40,385 nt of DNA from Yinghuangia elevatio (GCF_040649515.1 NZ_JBEZFP010000086.1:1-40385), one strand, 5' to 3'; counted from the stretch's first letter, positions 15,375-23,801 are shown. Numbers and translations: made by a program. Notes: a model not told the origin generated them from the sequence alone.

Positions 15375-15680
15375 TCAGTCGTCGGATACGGGCGTACGCG
15401 GTGACTGCGCGCCGAACGGGTTGCTGCCGACCTGCTCGGACGCGGTGGGCGGTGCCGACCCCGCGAAGGGGTTGTGCCCGAACGCACCCTGCGCCGCGCC
15501 GTCCGCCGTCCGCCCGGACCGGCGCCCGCGTGCGCGGCGCACCCGCAGCGCTACGAAGGCGACGACGAGCAAGACGAGGAACACAATCTGCGCCTCGTCG
15601 GCAATTGCGTCGGGCAGGAGGAAGAACGCCACATTGGCAACGATGTCGGCGACGAAACTCCCCACACCAGCTTCGGACAC
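15375..15680 (-). CDS. Small single-pass membrane protein, function unknown
   Basis: A 101-residue protein from GTG 15680, which has a GAGGGG site nine bases upstream; earlier ATG codons in frame lack one. One hydrophobic segment (AQIVFLVLLVVAFVALRV, about residues 31-48) is followed by a basic stretch RRARGRRSGR, giving an N-out, C-in arrangement, and a cytoplasmic tail with two similar GxNPFxG/A patches (HNPFAG and SNPFGA). The N-terminal SEAGVGSFVADIVANVAFFLLPD looks amphipathic. No family or function recognised; it stands alone. Confidence 0.6.
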   Translation of the reverse strand: MSEAGVGSFVADIVANVAFFLLPDAIADEAQIVFLVLLVVAFVALRVRRARGRRSGRTADGAAQGAFGHNPFAGSAPPTASEQVGSNPFGAQSPRTPVSDD

Positions 15681-15868
15681 AACGGATCCCCTCAAGACGC
15701 CCGATGATTGACTGACGATCAGATGACGACGGGTCAGCATAGAGGCCACCTGCGGTCGCCCCGCGAGCGGATTTCGGCCTGATCGCCTACCGGTCGCCGC
15801 TCAGGCATGAACTCAGGTGCTGTGCGGGAGGAATGGCCGCTTCGATTCTCCGGAGCCGTAGCAGAGCC

Positions 15869-16089
15869 TCACGCCGGTAGGTCGAAGAGTGGGACATCCA
15901 TCGGTGGGAGCAGCACGTTGCGGAGGTCTCGGATACCGGTGTGCCATGCTCGTGCGTCGGCTGCCGTAAGCCACGTCGCGGCAAGGCGGGTTTCGTCGGC
16001 GGCAACGCGTTCAAGCGCTTCGACGGCCAGTACTCGGGAAAGTCCCCGGCCCTGTCGTTGTCGAACGGACCGGTGCCCCAAGTACCCAC
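15869..16089 (-). pseudogene. Frameshifted DUF4259-like gene
   Basis: GTG 16089 has a good GAGGAG site and begins GTWGTGPFDNDRAGDF, the invariant start of DUF4259 proteins. After DFP the frame goes astray at a run of three C (16036-16038 on the plus strand). With one more C, the other frame continues RVLAVEALERVAADETRLAATWL and ends in VPLFDLPA at 15869. The joined product would be about 74 residues, shorter than usual DUF4259 proteins (about 130 or more), so there may also be an internal deletion. A sequencing error at the C run cannot be excluded. Confidence 0.65.
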
Positions 16090-16358
16090 ATCTTCTCCTC
16101 GTACAGCTTCCGGCGGTGATCTTCGCAGGCACTCCGCTCGCGTTGATTCGCTGGTGCTTACGGCTCAGGTCGGATGCGTGCTGTTGAGGAACCGGACCGG
16201 GGTGTATCCGGGGCGATGTGGGGTCGTTGCGTGGGGATGAAGATCGTCCAGGGGGTGGTTCGCGACTGTGTCTTTTGCGGGAGTTGCCGCGCTCGTCCTG
16301 TCCGGGTCCGCGCACGCCGACCAGAGGTTCGAAGTCGGCGGGGCTCACGGAGCGGTGA

Positions 16359-16385
16359 GCACGATCGTGCCGGGTGGCTACCCGG
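16359..16385. promoter_or_regulatory. 12-bp palindrome plus hairpin upstream of the EACC1 operon
   Basis: GCACGATCGTGC (16359-16370) is a perfect palindrome, directly followed by and sharing its last base with CCGGGT-GGCT-ACCCGG (16370-16385). It lies about 135-160 bases before the EACC1 start. It could be an operator with an RNA hairpin, but no regulator is linked to it. Confidence 0.35.
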
Positions 16386-16517
16386 CAGGGTGTGTGGGGG
16401 AGTTCGGGAATCGCACCGGCGAGCGCCGGAAATGGCACACTGAATGGGCACGCCACGCACACGGGGGGCTCCGTTCACGGGCCCGGAGGTACCAGGCGCT
16501 CGGCGAAAGGTGCTGCC

Positions 16518-16967
16518 ATGGAATCGCGGCTCATGGTGGAGGGTTCGGAGGGACCGGAGTCCGTCGCGGACCTCCGGGACTGGCTCGGCGACGAGGATCT
16601 GCTGCACGGGCGCGTACGCGTCCCGGTGTACGCGCCGCGGCCCGGCGACATGGGCGCGTGGTCCGACACGCTGCTCGTGGCGGTCGGAACCGGCGGCGCG
16701 GTGACCGCTCTTGCCCGGTCGCTCGCGGTGTACCTGCGGCAGCCTAGGCGCAGGACCGTACGCGTCAAAGTGGTCGCCCCGGACGGCAGCCGTACGGAAC
16801 TCACCGTGCAGCACGCCAGGAACGTCGCCGAGGTCGAGCAACTGCTGCGCACGGCACTGCATTCCGACGCCGCGGACGGCGCCGCGGATGACGGCGCCAC
16901 GGACGACGGGGCCGCGGCCCTTCCCGACGGCCCCTCCACCGGTGGGGCACCCGACACCGGGCCGTAG
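16518..16967 (+). CDS. Effector-associated constant component EACC1
   Basis: A 149-residue protein resembling EACC1, the small constant component that computational surveys find next to variable effectors (caspases, trypsin-like proteases, STAND NTPases) in actinobacterial conflict systems. Hallmarks seen: DLRDWLGDEDLLHGRVRV, the PGDMG turn (residues 42-46), a hydrophobic Gly/Ala helix LLVAVGTGGAVTALARSLAVYL (52-73), and the closing strands VRVKVVAPDGSRTELTV with the VAEVEQLLRTAL helix. Residues 117-149 are an Asp/Ala/Gly-rich tail. ATG 16518 follows AAAGG. The caspase gene starts two bases after its stop. Its molecular role is not known; it may be an adaptor or membrane-associated sensor. 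Confidence 0.8.
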   Translation: MESRLMVEGSEGPESVADLRDWLGDEDLLHGRVRVPVYAPRPGDMGAWSDTLLVAVGTGGAVTALARSLAVYLRQPRRRTVRVKVVAPDGSRTELTVQHARNVAEVEQLLRTALHSDAADGAADDGATDDGAAALPDGPSTGGAPDTGP

Positions 16968-16969
16968 CC

Positions 16970-18886
16970 GTGCTGCGCCCGCCCGATCCGGTCCGCTCGC
17001 GCGCCGTGCTCGTGGGGGTGGCCGAGTACCCGCAGGACTCCCGGCTGCCCGGCATTCCCGCCGCCCGTACCAACGTCCGCGACCTGCGCCGTCTGCTCAC
17101 CGAGGGCAGGCCCGGCGCCTTCGCCGCGGAGCACGTGTACATGGTGGTGGACCCGGCCACTCCGCGCGACCTCGGCATGCCCCTGCTGGAGGCCGCGCGC
17201 CAAGCCGAGGACGTTTTCCTCGTCTACTACAGCGGGCACGGGCTGATCGGCCAGGAGCGGCGTGAGCTGTACCTCGCCCTGTCCGGTTCGGACGCCGAGG
17301 CCCCGTCGTTCACCGCGCTCCCGCTGCAAGGCGTCCGCGAGGCGTTCCTGGCCAGCCGGGCCCGGAACCGCGTGCTGATCCTGGACTGCTGCTTCTCCGG
17401 CCGCGCCATCAGCGGCGCGCTGTCCGGCGCGCACGAGCCGCTGGACGAGCAGATGGAGATCTCCGGTACGTACACGCTGACTTCGGCGTCCGCGACCGAG
17501 GTCGCCCGGTTCGAGGAGGGCCACCGGCACACCGCCTTCACCGGCGAGATGCTGCTCGCGCTGCGCGACGGCATACCCGGGGCGCCGGGGGCGGAGGTGA
17601 CCTTGGGCGCCCTCTACCGGCACCTCAAGCGGGTGCTGCCGACCCAGGGGTTTCCGATGCCGCGGCACTGCGGCACCGACACCGCCGAGTTCCTGGTCCT
17701 GGCCCGGCCCACCCGGCGCCGCCGGGGCCGCGGTCGCGCCACCGGTCCCGGCACCGCGGACGTGGTCACCGGATCACGTGAGGACCTGCTGATCCGTACC
17801 GACCTCGGCCTGCGTACGGGCGAAGCCGGGCAGAGCGACGAGGCCGTGCGGCTGCTCGGCGAGGTCGTCGCGGACATGACCCGCGTCCTCGGCCCGGACG
17901 ACCCGTCGACGCTGAGCGGGCGGATCAGCCTCGCCCACTGGACCGGCAACGTGGGCGACGTCGAGGAAGCACTGCGCCTGTCCATGGACACCGTCGTCGA
18001 CATGATGCGGGTGCTGGGCCCCGAGCACCGCGCCACCCTGGTCGGCCGCAGCCAGGTCGCACACTGGACGGGCGAGTCGGGCCGTGCCGGCGAGGCCATG
18101 CGGCTGTCCACGTGGGCGGTTTCCGACCTCGTGCGCGTCCTCGGCTCCAACGACCGGGAAACCCTCGTGGGACGCTCCCGCCTGACCCGGTGGACCGGTG
18201 AGGCCGGCGACGCGGAGTCGGCAGCCCGGCTCGCCACCGCGCTCGTCCCCGACCTGTCCCGGGTCCTGGGCGACGAGGACCGCGAGACCTTCGTCGGCCG
18301 CATCGACCAGGCCCAGTGGATCGGCCGCGCCGGCGGCGGCCGACAGGCGGTACGGCTGCTGGCCGGGCTCGTCCCGGACCTGTCCTGGACGCTGGGTCCG
18401 GACGACCGCTATAGCCTGATCGGTCGCTCCCGCCTGGCCCAGTGGTCCGGCGCGGCGGGGCGACGCCGCCGCGCGCTGCGCCTGTTCGAGGGCGTGGTGC
18501 CGGACCTGGCCCGGGTGTTGGGTCCGGACGACCGCGAAACACTGGTCGCACGCGCGCAGTTCGCACACTGGCAGGGGGAGAACGGTCACCCGGCGGAGGC
18601 CGCACGCCTGTTCGCGCTGCTGGTGAAGGATCTCGCCTGGGTGCTGGGCCCGCAGGACCGGGCCACCCTGGTCAGCCAGGCCCGGCTGGCCCACTGGATG
18701 GGCGTCCAGGGCGATGTCGGTGAGGCCGTACGCCTGTTCAACGCCGTGCTGCCCGAACTGCGCAGCGCGCTCGGCGCCGACGACCCGGAGACCAGGCACA
18801 ACCGTGAGCTCCTCGTCCGCTGGCGGCGCAAGGCGGACCGCCGCCTCAAGGGCCAACTCCTCTACGGACGCCGGGAGATCCGATGA
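16970..18886 (+). CDS. EACC1-associated caspase-like protease with seven full 42-residue TPR-like repeats
   Basis: A 638-residue protein. Residues 1-245 form a caspase/metacaspase-type peptidase: the catalytic His is in YYSGHG (His90) and the catalytic Cys in LDCCFSG (Cys141, aligned with DSCHSG of metacaspases). A basic linker (RPTRRRRGRGR, 247-256) follows. Residues 271-620 are helical repeats of the kinesin-light-chain TPR type: the marker R/W-V-L-G-P-D-D-R-E-T-L starts at 305, 347, 389, 431, 473, 515, 557 and 599, each exactly 42 residues apart, with a partial unit at each end. These repeats probably sense a partner or target. GTG 16970 is two bases after the EACC1 stop, and the 3' end overlaps the kinase start by four bases. 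Confidence 0.9.
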   Translation: MLRPPDPVRSRAVLVGVAEYPQDSRLPGIPAARTNVRDLRRLLTEGRPGAFAAEHVYMVVDPATPRDLGMPLLEAARQAEDVFLVYYSGHGLIGQERRELYLALSGSDAEAPSFTALPLQGVREAFLASRARNRVLILDCCFSGRAISGALSGAHEPLDEQMEISGTYTLTSASATEVARFEEGHRHTAFTGEMLLALRDGIPGAPGAEVTLGALYRHLKRVLPTQGFPMPRHCGTDTAEFLVLARPTRRRRGRGRATGPGTADVVTGSREDLLIRTDLGLRTGEAGQSDEAVRLLGEVVADMTRVLGPDDPSTLSGRISLAHWTGNVGDVEEALRLSMDTVVDMMRVLGPEHRATLVGRSQVAHWTGESGRAGEAMRLSTWAVSDLVRVLGSNDRETLVGRSRLTRWTGEAGDAESAARLATALVPDLSRVLGDEDRETFVGRIDQAQWIGRAGGGRQAVRLLAGLVPDLSWTLGPDDRYSLIGRSRLAQWSGAAGRRRRALRLFEGVVPDLARVLGPDDRETLVARAQFAHWQGENGHPAEAARLFALLVKDLAWVLGPQDRATLVSQARLAHWMGVQGDVGEAVRLFNAVLPELRSALGADDPETRHNRELLVRWRRKADRRLKGQLLYGRREIR

Positions 18887-20211
18887 CTCCAGGTGACACG
18901 GCCTCCGCAGCCCTCTCGCCGCTCGCCCCCGCAGACCCCCGCCGGATCGGCCGCTACGAACTGCTCGGCAAGCTCGGCGCCGGCGGCATGGGACGCGTGT
19001 ACCTGGGCCGTTCGCTGTACGGCCACCTCGTGGCGATCAAGGTGATCCGCGACGACCTCGCCGACGAGCAGCCGTTCCGCGCCCGCTTCCGGCGCGAACT
19101 GCAGGTGGCGTCCAGCGTCATCGGCCCGTTCACCGCCCGCATCATGGACGCCGACGTCGACGACGGGCAGCGGCTCTGGATTGCCACCGAGTACGTGCCG
19201 GGCCCGTCCCTGCGCGAGGCCGTCGCCTCGTTCGGACCGCTGCCGCCGGATTCCCTGCTGTCCCTGTGGCTCGCGCTGCTCGGGGCGCTGGAGACCTTCC
19301 ACTCCGCCGGCGTGGTCCACCGCGACCTCAAGCCGTCCAACGTGCTGCTCGCCACGCACGGCCCCCGGGTGATCGACTTCGGCATCTCGACGTCCGACGA
19401 GGCGAGCAACCTCACGCACACCGGGGTCATCGTGGGCACCCCCGCGTACATGGCCCCCGAGCAGGCGCTCGGTTCGCCGATGGGCCCGCCGGCCGACATC
19501 TTCGCCTTGGGCTGCGTGCTGGTGTACGCGGCCACCGGGCACAGCCCCTTCGCCCGCTCGGGCGGCCCCGCGGCGACGCTGTACGGCGTCGTCCACACGC
19601 CCCCCGACCTCGCCGGCCTTTCCGGCCGGGTGGCCGACCTGGTGCGGCGCTGCCTGGAGAAGTCGCCCGAGTACCGCCCCACCATCGCCCAGCTGCTGGA
19701 GGACCTCACGCAGGAAGAGAGGCAACGCGCTGCGGACCTCCTGGCTCGCGGTGCCTGGCTGCCCGACACCGTCCAACGCCGCGCGCTGGCGCAGGCCCGA
19801 GCCGTCGACAAGTGGCGCGGCGGCGAGGTACCGGCCGCCGCGCCGCCGGCGGGCGATCCCAGCACGCCGAGTCCGACGTACCTGCCCCCGCCTGGTCTTC
19901 CGCCGCTGGGCGTGACCTCGCTGGGCGTGCCCTCGCACGCCGCCGCCTCCGGGCCGCAGGGGGGCGACACCACCCACACCTTCGTTCTGCACTCCCCTAC
20001 GGCCTCGGCCCCGGACGACGCACGGCTGCCCGCGGCGGCGGGCCAGGACAGCGTGCCTCCGCCGCTCACACCCCCGCCGGGCCTCGCGGCCGACTGGGGT
20101 GGACCCCCCGACGACGACCATCCCCTGAGAACCACCACCAGCCCGCTGGACGCCGACCCGCCCCCGCTCCCCCGGATCCGCCGCGCGCCGTGGTGGCGCC
20201 GGTTCCGGTGA
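18883..20211 (+). CDS. Soluble Hanks-type Ser/Thr protein kinase
   Basis: A 442-residue protein with a complete kinase domain at about 24-280: glycine loop GAGGMG (32-37), Lys53 in AIKVI, Glu72, catalytic loop HRDLKPSN (146-153, Asp148), DFG (165-167) and APEQ (191-194). Residues about 310-430 are a Pro/Ser/Ala-rich, probably disordered tail ending in RRAPWWRRFR. There is no transmembrane segment, PASTA or FHA domain, unlike most Streptomyces PknB-like kinases, so it should act in the cytoplasm. ATG 18883 overlaps the caspase stop (ATGA), so the kinase is coupled to the caspase. It probably phosphorylates EACC1 or the caspase repeats to set activity. Confidence 0.95.
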   Translation: MTPGDTASAALSPLAPADPRRIGRYELLGKLGAGGMGRVYLGRSLYGHLVAIKVIRDDLADEQPFRARFRRELQVASSVIGPFTARIMDADVDDGQRLWIATEYVPGPSLREAVASFGPLPPDSLLSLWLALLGALETFHSAGVVHRDLKPSNVLLATHGPRVIDFGISTSDEASNLTHTGVIVGTPAYMAPEQALGSPMGPPADIFALGCVLVYAATGHSPFARSGGPAATLYGVVHTPPDLAGLSGRVADLVRRCLEKSPEYRPTIAQLLEDLTQEERQRAADLLARGAWLPDTVQRRALAQARAVDKWRGGEVPAAAPPAGDPSTPSPTYLPPPGLPPLGVTSLGVPSHAAASGPQGGDTTHTFVLHSPTASAPDDARLPAAAGQDSVPPPLTPPPGLAADWGGPPDDDHPLRTTTSPLDADPPPLPRIRRAPWWRRFR

Positions 20212-20458
20212 CCAAGGTGCTCGGCGGGCAATCGCCGTTCTCCTTGCCGACACAACCGCTTCTGACCTGACCTGCACAAACACCGACCACAACCACAGAG
20301 TGAGCAGCCGTGTCCCGCCGGCCCCGCGTATCGCCGTTTGCGATCGACTTCATTGCCTTCCACAGAAAGCCCGCGCCTCGCACCCCCGCGTCGACAGGCC
20401 GGGTAGGGGTCGTGGAGATCCTTTCCGGATCCGCGGCCGAGGAAGCTGGTGCAGGGTC

Positions 20459-21034
20459 ATGGCAGGACCAAACGACGTCGACCGGGACGTGACCCGGGAA
20501 CTGACGGCCGACCACCGCGAGGTCGACCACCTCTTCGACTCTCTGGACGCGGCCCCCGCGGGCGACCCTGAGCGCAAGCGGCTCGTGGACACGCTCACGG
20601 TGGAACTGACGCGCCTCGCGGCGGCGGAGGAGGAAGCTCTCCACCCCGCCGTACGCCGGCACCTCTCCGGCGGCAAGGCGCTCGTCGCCCATGAGGTGCA
20701 CGACCTCGGGGCCATCGAACGTACGCTCAAGGACCTCGAAGGCCGCGACGCGGACGACCCCGCGTTCGACCCCTTGGTCGCCACCCTCCACGAGCAGGTC
20801 AGTCGGCACGAACACGAAGACGAGGAAGGCCTGTTCGTCGAGCTGCGGCGCAACCTCTCCAAGGAGGAGCTGGACACGCTGGGCGCCGACGTACGCCGGG
20901 CGATGGCCTACACCGAAGCGCACCCCCACCTCCGCACCGCGGACACCCCGCCCGAGTACGAGCCGCTGTCCATGGCCGCGATCGAATTCGTCGACCGCCT
21001 CCGCGCGCTCTTCCACGGCCACATCCGCACCTGA
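20459..21034 (+). CDS. Hemerythrin HHE-domain protein
   Basis: A 191-residue protein with a four-helix hemerythrin-like domain in about residues 10-150. Probable di-iron ligands are the His residues in TADHREVDHLF, the Glu/His pair in EEEALHPAVRRH, the His of AHEVHDL and VSRHEHEDEEGLF. Such proteins bind a non-haem diiron centre and sense or store oxygen, nitric oxide or iron. The last 40 residues are a helical extension. ATG 20459 is chosen as the first plausible start; only a weak AGGG lies upstream. It is 247 bases after the kinase and probably not part of that operon, though on the same strand. Confidence 0.85.
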   Translation: MAGPNDVDRDVTRELTADHREVDHLFDSLDAAPAGDPERKRLVDTLTVELTRLAAAEEEALHPAVRRHLSGGKALVAHEVHDLGAIERTLKDLEGRDADDPAFDPLVATLHEQVSRHEHEDEEGLFVELRRNLSKEELDTLGADVRRAMAYTEAHPHLRTADTPPEYEPLSMAAIEFVDRLRALFHGHIRT

Positions 21035-21100
21035 CCCGCGCGGCCGACCACCAGACCGGGGCGCCCTCCGCCGGCACTGCTGTCCGCCCGTCGCTGCCCG

Positions 21101-21631
21101 TCACCGGAGCGTTTCGAGGACGATTTCGCAGAACGGAGCGTCCCGCACATCGTCGGGGACGAGCCGGTCCGCCTCGGTCAGCAGTTCGGCCGCGTCGCGG
21201 CTGACGTCGACGTGGTCCGAAAGCTCCTTCAGCGTCATGCCCTGCCAAATGAGCTCCAGGCCCCGGGCGGCGGACCTGTCGAAGTCGCGGGCCATCCACC
21301 ACAGTCCATCCAGGCGGTACACCGCGGAGATTGCGAGGCATGCCTCCAGACGCCAGGAGCGGGCGACCAGCCCGCAGACGGTGTCCCAGAAGGGCGGCAC
21401 GGCTAAGTCCCCCATGCCCTGGCCGACTTCGACGGCAAGCCGGGCAACCAAGCCGTCGACAACCTCCTGCGACGACGACGCCCCCGCCGCAAGTTCCCCG
21501 AGAGCCGGCCAGTCGCAGCCAAGGCGTATCAAGGACAGCGCGATGTCACGCCACCCGTCACCGTCGACAAACCCGTCGACCGGGCAGGAGGCCAGAGACC
21601 GAGTCACCTGTGCAAGGCCGAACCGAGCCAT
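21101..21631 (-). CDS. Hypothetical cytoplasmic protein (176 residues)
   Basis: Third codon positions are rich in G and C, but the protein is less arginine-rich than shadow frames and has a normal mix including Trp and Cys. It appears all-helical (SSQEVVDGLVARLAVEVGQGMG, LKELSDHVDVSRDAAELLTEADRLV), with LARSWRLEACLAISAVYRLDG-like helices in the middle, here beginning VARSWRLEAC. No family recognised. ATG 21631 is used; GTG 21649 in frame is an alternative. It converges on the hemerythrin gene. Confidence 0.6.
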   Translation of the reverse strand: MARFGLAQVTRSLASCPVDGFVDGDGWRDIALSLIRLGCDWPALGELAAGASSSQEVVDGLVARLAVEVGQGMGDLAVPPFWDTVCGLVARSWRLEACLAISAVYRLDGLWWMARDFDRSAARGLELIWQGMTLKELSDHVDVSRDAAELLTEADRLVPDDVRDAPFCEIVLETLR

Positions 21632-21699
21632 AAGCCCGAGCGTACGCACCCCCCAACAAGGCCACGCACGGTCACGTGAGTTCGAGGTATTCGAGTCGG

Positions 21700-22704
21700 T
21701 CAGCGGGTCAGGGTCAGGGCGATGTCGACGATCATGTCCTCCTGGCCGCCGACGAGGCGGCGGCGGCCGCATTCCATGAGCAGGTCGCGTACGTCGACGC
21801 CGTAGCGTTCCGAGGCGGCTTCGGCGTGGCGGAGGAAGGAGGAGTAGACGCCGGCGTAGCCGAGGGTGAGGGTCTCGCGGTCGACGCGGACCGGCCGGTC
21901 CTGGAGGGGGCGGACCAGGTCGTCGGCGGCGTCCTGCAACGCGAACAAGTCGCAGCGGTGCTCGAATTCGGACAGGTCCGCGACCGCGACGAACGCCTCC
22001 AGAGGGCAGTTGCCCGCCCCCGCGCCATGGCCCGCGAGCGACGCGTCCACGCGGAAGCAGCCGTTCTCCACCGCCACCACCGAATTCGCCACCGACAGCG
22101 AGAGGTTCTCGTGCGCGTGGATGCCGATCTCGGTCTCGGGCCGCAGCACGTCGCGGTACGCGCGGACCCGCGCGGCCACGTCGTTCATGGTGAGCCGGCC
22201 ACCGGAGTCGGTGACGTAGACGCAGTGCGCGCCGTACGACTCCATCAGCCGTGCCTGCTCCGCCAGTTCGGCCGGCGGTGCCATGTGCGAGAGCATCAGG
22301 AACCCGGAGACGTCCATGCCGAGTTCGCGGGCGGCCGCGATGTGCTGGGCCGAGATGTCGCCCTCGGTGCAGTGGGTGGCCACGCGGACCGAGCGCACCC
22401 CGAGGTCGTACGCCTGCCGCAGCTCGCGGATGGTGCCGACGCCCGGCAGCAGCAGGGTGGTCAGCCGGGCCCGCTCCAGCACGGAGGCGGCCGCCTCGAT
22501 CCAGGCCCAGTCGCTGTGCGAGCCGGGGCCGTAGTTGAGTGAGCTCCCGGCGAGTCCGTCGCCGTGCGCCACTTCGACGGCGTCCACGCCGGCCCGGTCG
22601 AGCGCCGCGACGATCCGCTTGACGTCCTCGGTGGAGATCCGGTGCCGGACCGCGTGCATGCCGTCGCGCAGGGTGACGTCTTGGACGAAGATCGGGGTGC
22701 TCAC
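21700..22704 (-). CDS. 4-hydroxy-2-oxovalerate aldolase
   Basis: A 334-residue class II pyruvate aldolase of the DmpG/BphI/HsaF group, which splits 4-hydroxy-2-oxoacids to pyruvate and an aldehyde. VTLRDGMHAVRH (about residues 9-20) contains the RDG metal-site motif and the catalytic His; GIHAHENLSLSVANS carries the HxH metal ligands; the C-terminal DmpG communication domain has GYAGVYSSFLRHAE, which lines the aldehyde channel. GTG 22704 overlaps the stop of the dehydrogenase (GTGA) and has AGGAGG upstream. These two enzymes form a substrate-channelling complex. Confidence 0.95.
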   Translation of the reverse strand: MSTPIFVQDVTLRDGMHAVRHRISTEDVKRIVAALDRAGVDAVEVAHGDGLAGSSLNYGPGSHSDWAWIEAAASVLERARLTTLLLPGVGTIRELRQAYDLGVRSVRVATHCTEGDISAQHIAAARELGMDVSGFLMLSHMAPPAELAEQARLMESYGAHCVYVTDSGGRLTMNDVAARVRAYRDVLRPETEIGIHAHENLSLSVANSVVAVENGCFRVDASLAGHGAGAGNCPLEAFVAVADLSEFEHRCDLFALQDAADDLVRPLQDRPVRVDRETLTLGYAGVYSSFLRHAEAASERYGVDVRDLLMECGRRRLVGGQEDMIVDIALTLTR

Positions 22705-23693
22705 GGGGTGGCCTCCTGGGGGTGCCGGTCGGTGGCGCGGAGGGCGGCGCGTGCGGCGGCGCGGCGGGCCGCGATCCGGTCGCCGACCCGGAGTGCGGCC
22801 GAGGTCATGATGTCGAGGTTTCCGGCGTACGCGGGCAGGTAATGCGCGGCGCCCTCCACTTCCAGGAACACCGAGACCTGGTGGGTCGGCCGGTCGGCGC
22901 CCGGCGCCACCAGGGTCTCCAGCGGCTGGTCGTCGGGCACCGCGGTGACCTGGACCTCCTGCTTGAGCCGGTAGCCGGGCACGTACTCGGCGACGGACGC
23001 CACCATCGACGCGACCGCGCGGCGGATGTCCTCGGCCGCGTTCGGTTCGGGTGCGCGTACCAGGGCGAAGACGGTGTCGCGCATGATCAGCGGCGGCTCG
23101 GCCGGGTTGAGGACGATGATCGCCTTGCCGCGCCGCGCGCCGCCGACCTCGACGATCGCGGCCGAGGTCGTCTCGGTGAACTCGTCGATGTTCGCGCGGG
23201 TGCCGGGCCCGGCGGACTTCGAGGCGATGGACGCCACGATCTCGGCGTACTCGACCGGGGCGACGCCGCCGATCGCCGCGACGACCGGGATGGTCGCCTG
23301 GCCGCCGCAGGTCACCATGTTCACGTTGGTCGCGTCGAGGTGCTGCTCCAGGTTGACCGCGGGGACGACGTAAGGCCCGAGGGCGGCGGGCGTGAGGTCG
23401 ACGAGCAGCTTGCCGAACGGCCGGAGCCGGGCCGCGTTGTGCTCGTGCGCCTTCGCCGAGGTGGCATCGAAGACGATGTCGATGTCGTCGAAGCCGGGCA
23501 GCGCGATGAGCCCGTCGACCCCCTCGTGGGTGGTCGGTACGCCGAGCCGACGCGCGCGGGCCAGGCCGTCCGAGTCCGGGTCGATGCCCACCATCGCACC
23601 CATCTCCAGGTGCTCGCCGGTACGCATCACCTTGATCATCAGGTCGGTGCCGATGTTGCCTGACCCGATGACCGCGACTTTGGTCCTGCTCAC
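22701..23693 (-). CDS. Acetaldehyde dehydrogenase (acylating)
   Basis: A 330-residue DmpF/BphJ/HsaG-type enzyme that oxidises the aldehyde released by its partner aldolase to acyl-CoA with NAD+ and CoA. The N-terminal Rossmann motif is GSGNIGTDLM, and MVTCGGQATIPVV carries the nucleophilic cysteine (CGGQ). The C-terminal RHPQEATP is a short low-complexity end. GTG 23693 has AGGGGG upstream. It starts the two-gene unit and is divergent from an IclR regulator. The hydratase that normally completes the pathway module is not in the window, so the upper pathway must be elsewhere. Confidence 0.95.
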   Translation of the reverse strand: MSRTKVAVIGSGNIGTDLMIKVMRTGEHLEMGAMVGIDPDSDGLARARRLGVPTTHEGVDGLIALPGFDDIDIVFDATSAKAHEHNAARLRPFGKLLVDLTPAALGPYVVPAVNLEQHLDATNVNMVTCGGQATIPVVAAIGGVAPVEYAEIVASIASKSAGPGTRANIDEFTETTSAAIVEVGGARRGKAIIVLNPAEPPLIMRDTVFALVRAPEPNAAEDIRRAVASMVASVAEYVPGYRLKQEVQVTAVPDDQPLETLVAPGADRPTHQVSVFLEVEGAAHYLPAYAGNLDIMTSAALRVGDRIAARRAAARAALRATDRHPQEATP

Positions 23694-23801
23694 GAGTCCC
23701 CCTCGTCGGCATCGGTGAAAGTGCTGGTCATGGCCCATATCGTCGGCATCAGCCGAAGGGGGCCGCAAGCAATTCGTCTCGCTGAGCAATACGCTGGGCC
23801 G

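Larger units (their letters stand above)
15681..16517. other. Gene-poor region before the EACC1 operon
   Basis: About 840 bases. It contains the frameshifted DUF4259-like gene (15869-16089), the 12-bp palindrome and hairpin at 16359-16385, and otherwise only overlapping frames without ribosome binding sites. It must include the promoter of the EACC1 operon, but no -35/-10 pair is convincing. Confidence 0.5.

Noticed and set aside
16268..16747. A frame beginning with a signal-peptide-like stretch (FAGVAALVLSGSAHA)
   Set aside because: It lacks a ribosome binding site, loses coding bias after 25 codons, and overlaps EACC1 in another frame.
16158..16862. Possible minus-strand gene before the EACC1 operon
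   Set aside because: Arg/Pro/His-rich shadow of EACC1 with no recognisable fold.
20212..20458. Treating the hemerythrin gene as a fourth gene of the caspase operon
   Set aside because: A gap of about 250 bases and lack of coupling make it more likely a separate unit, though the strand is the same.
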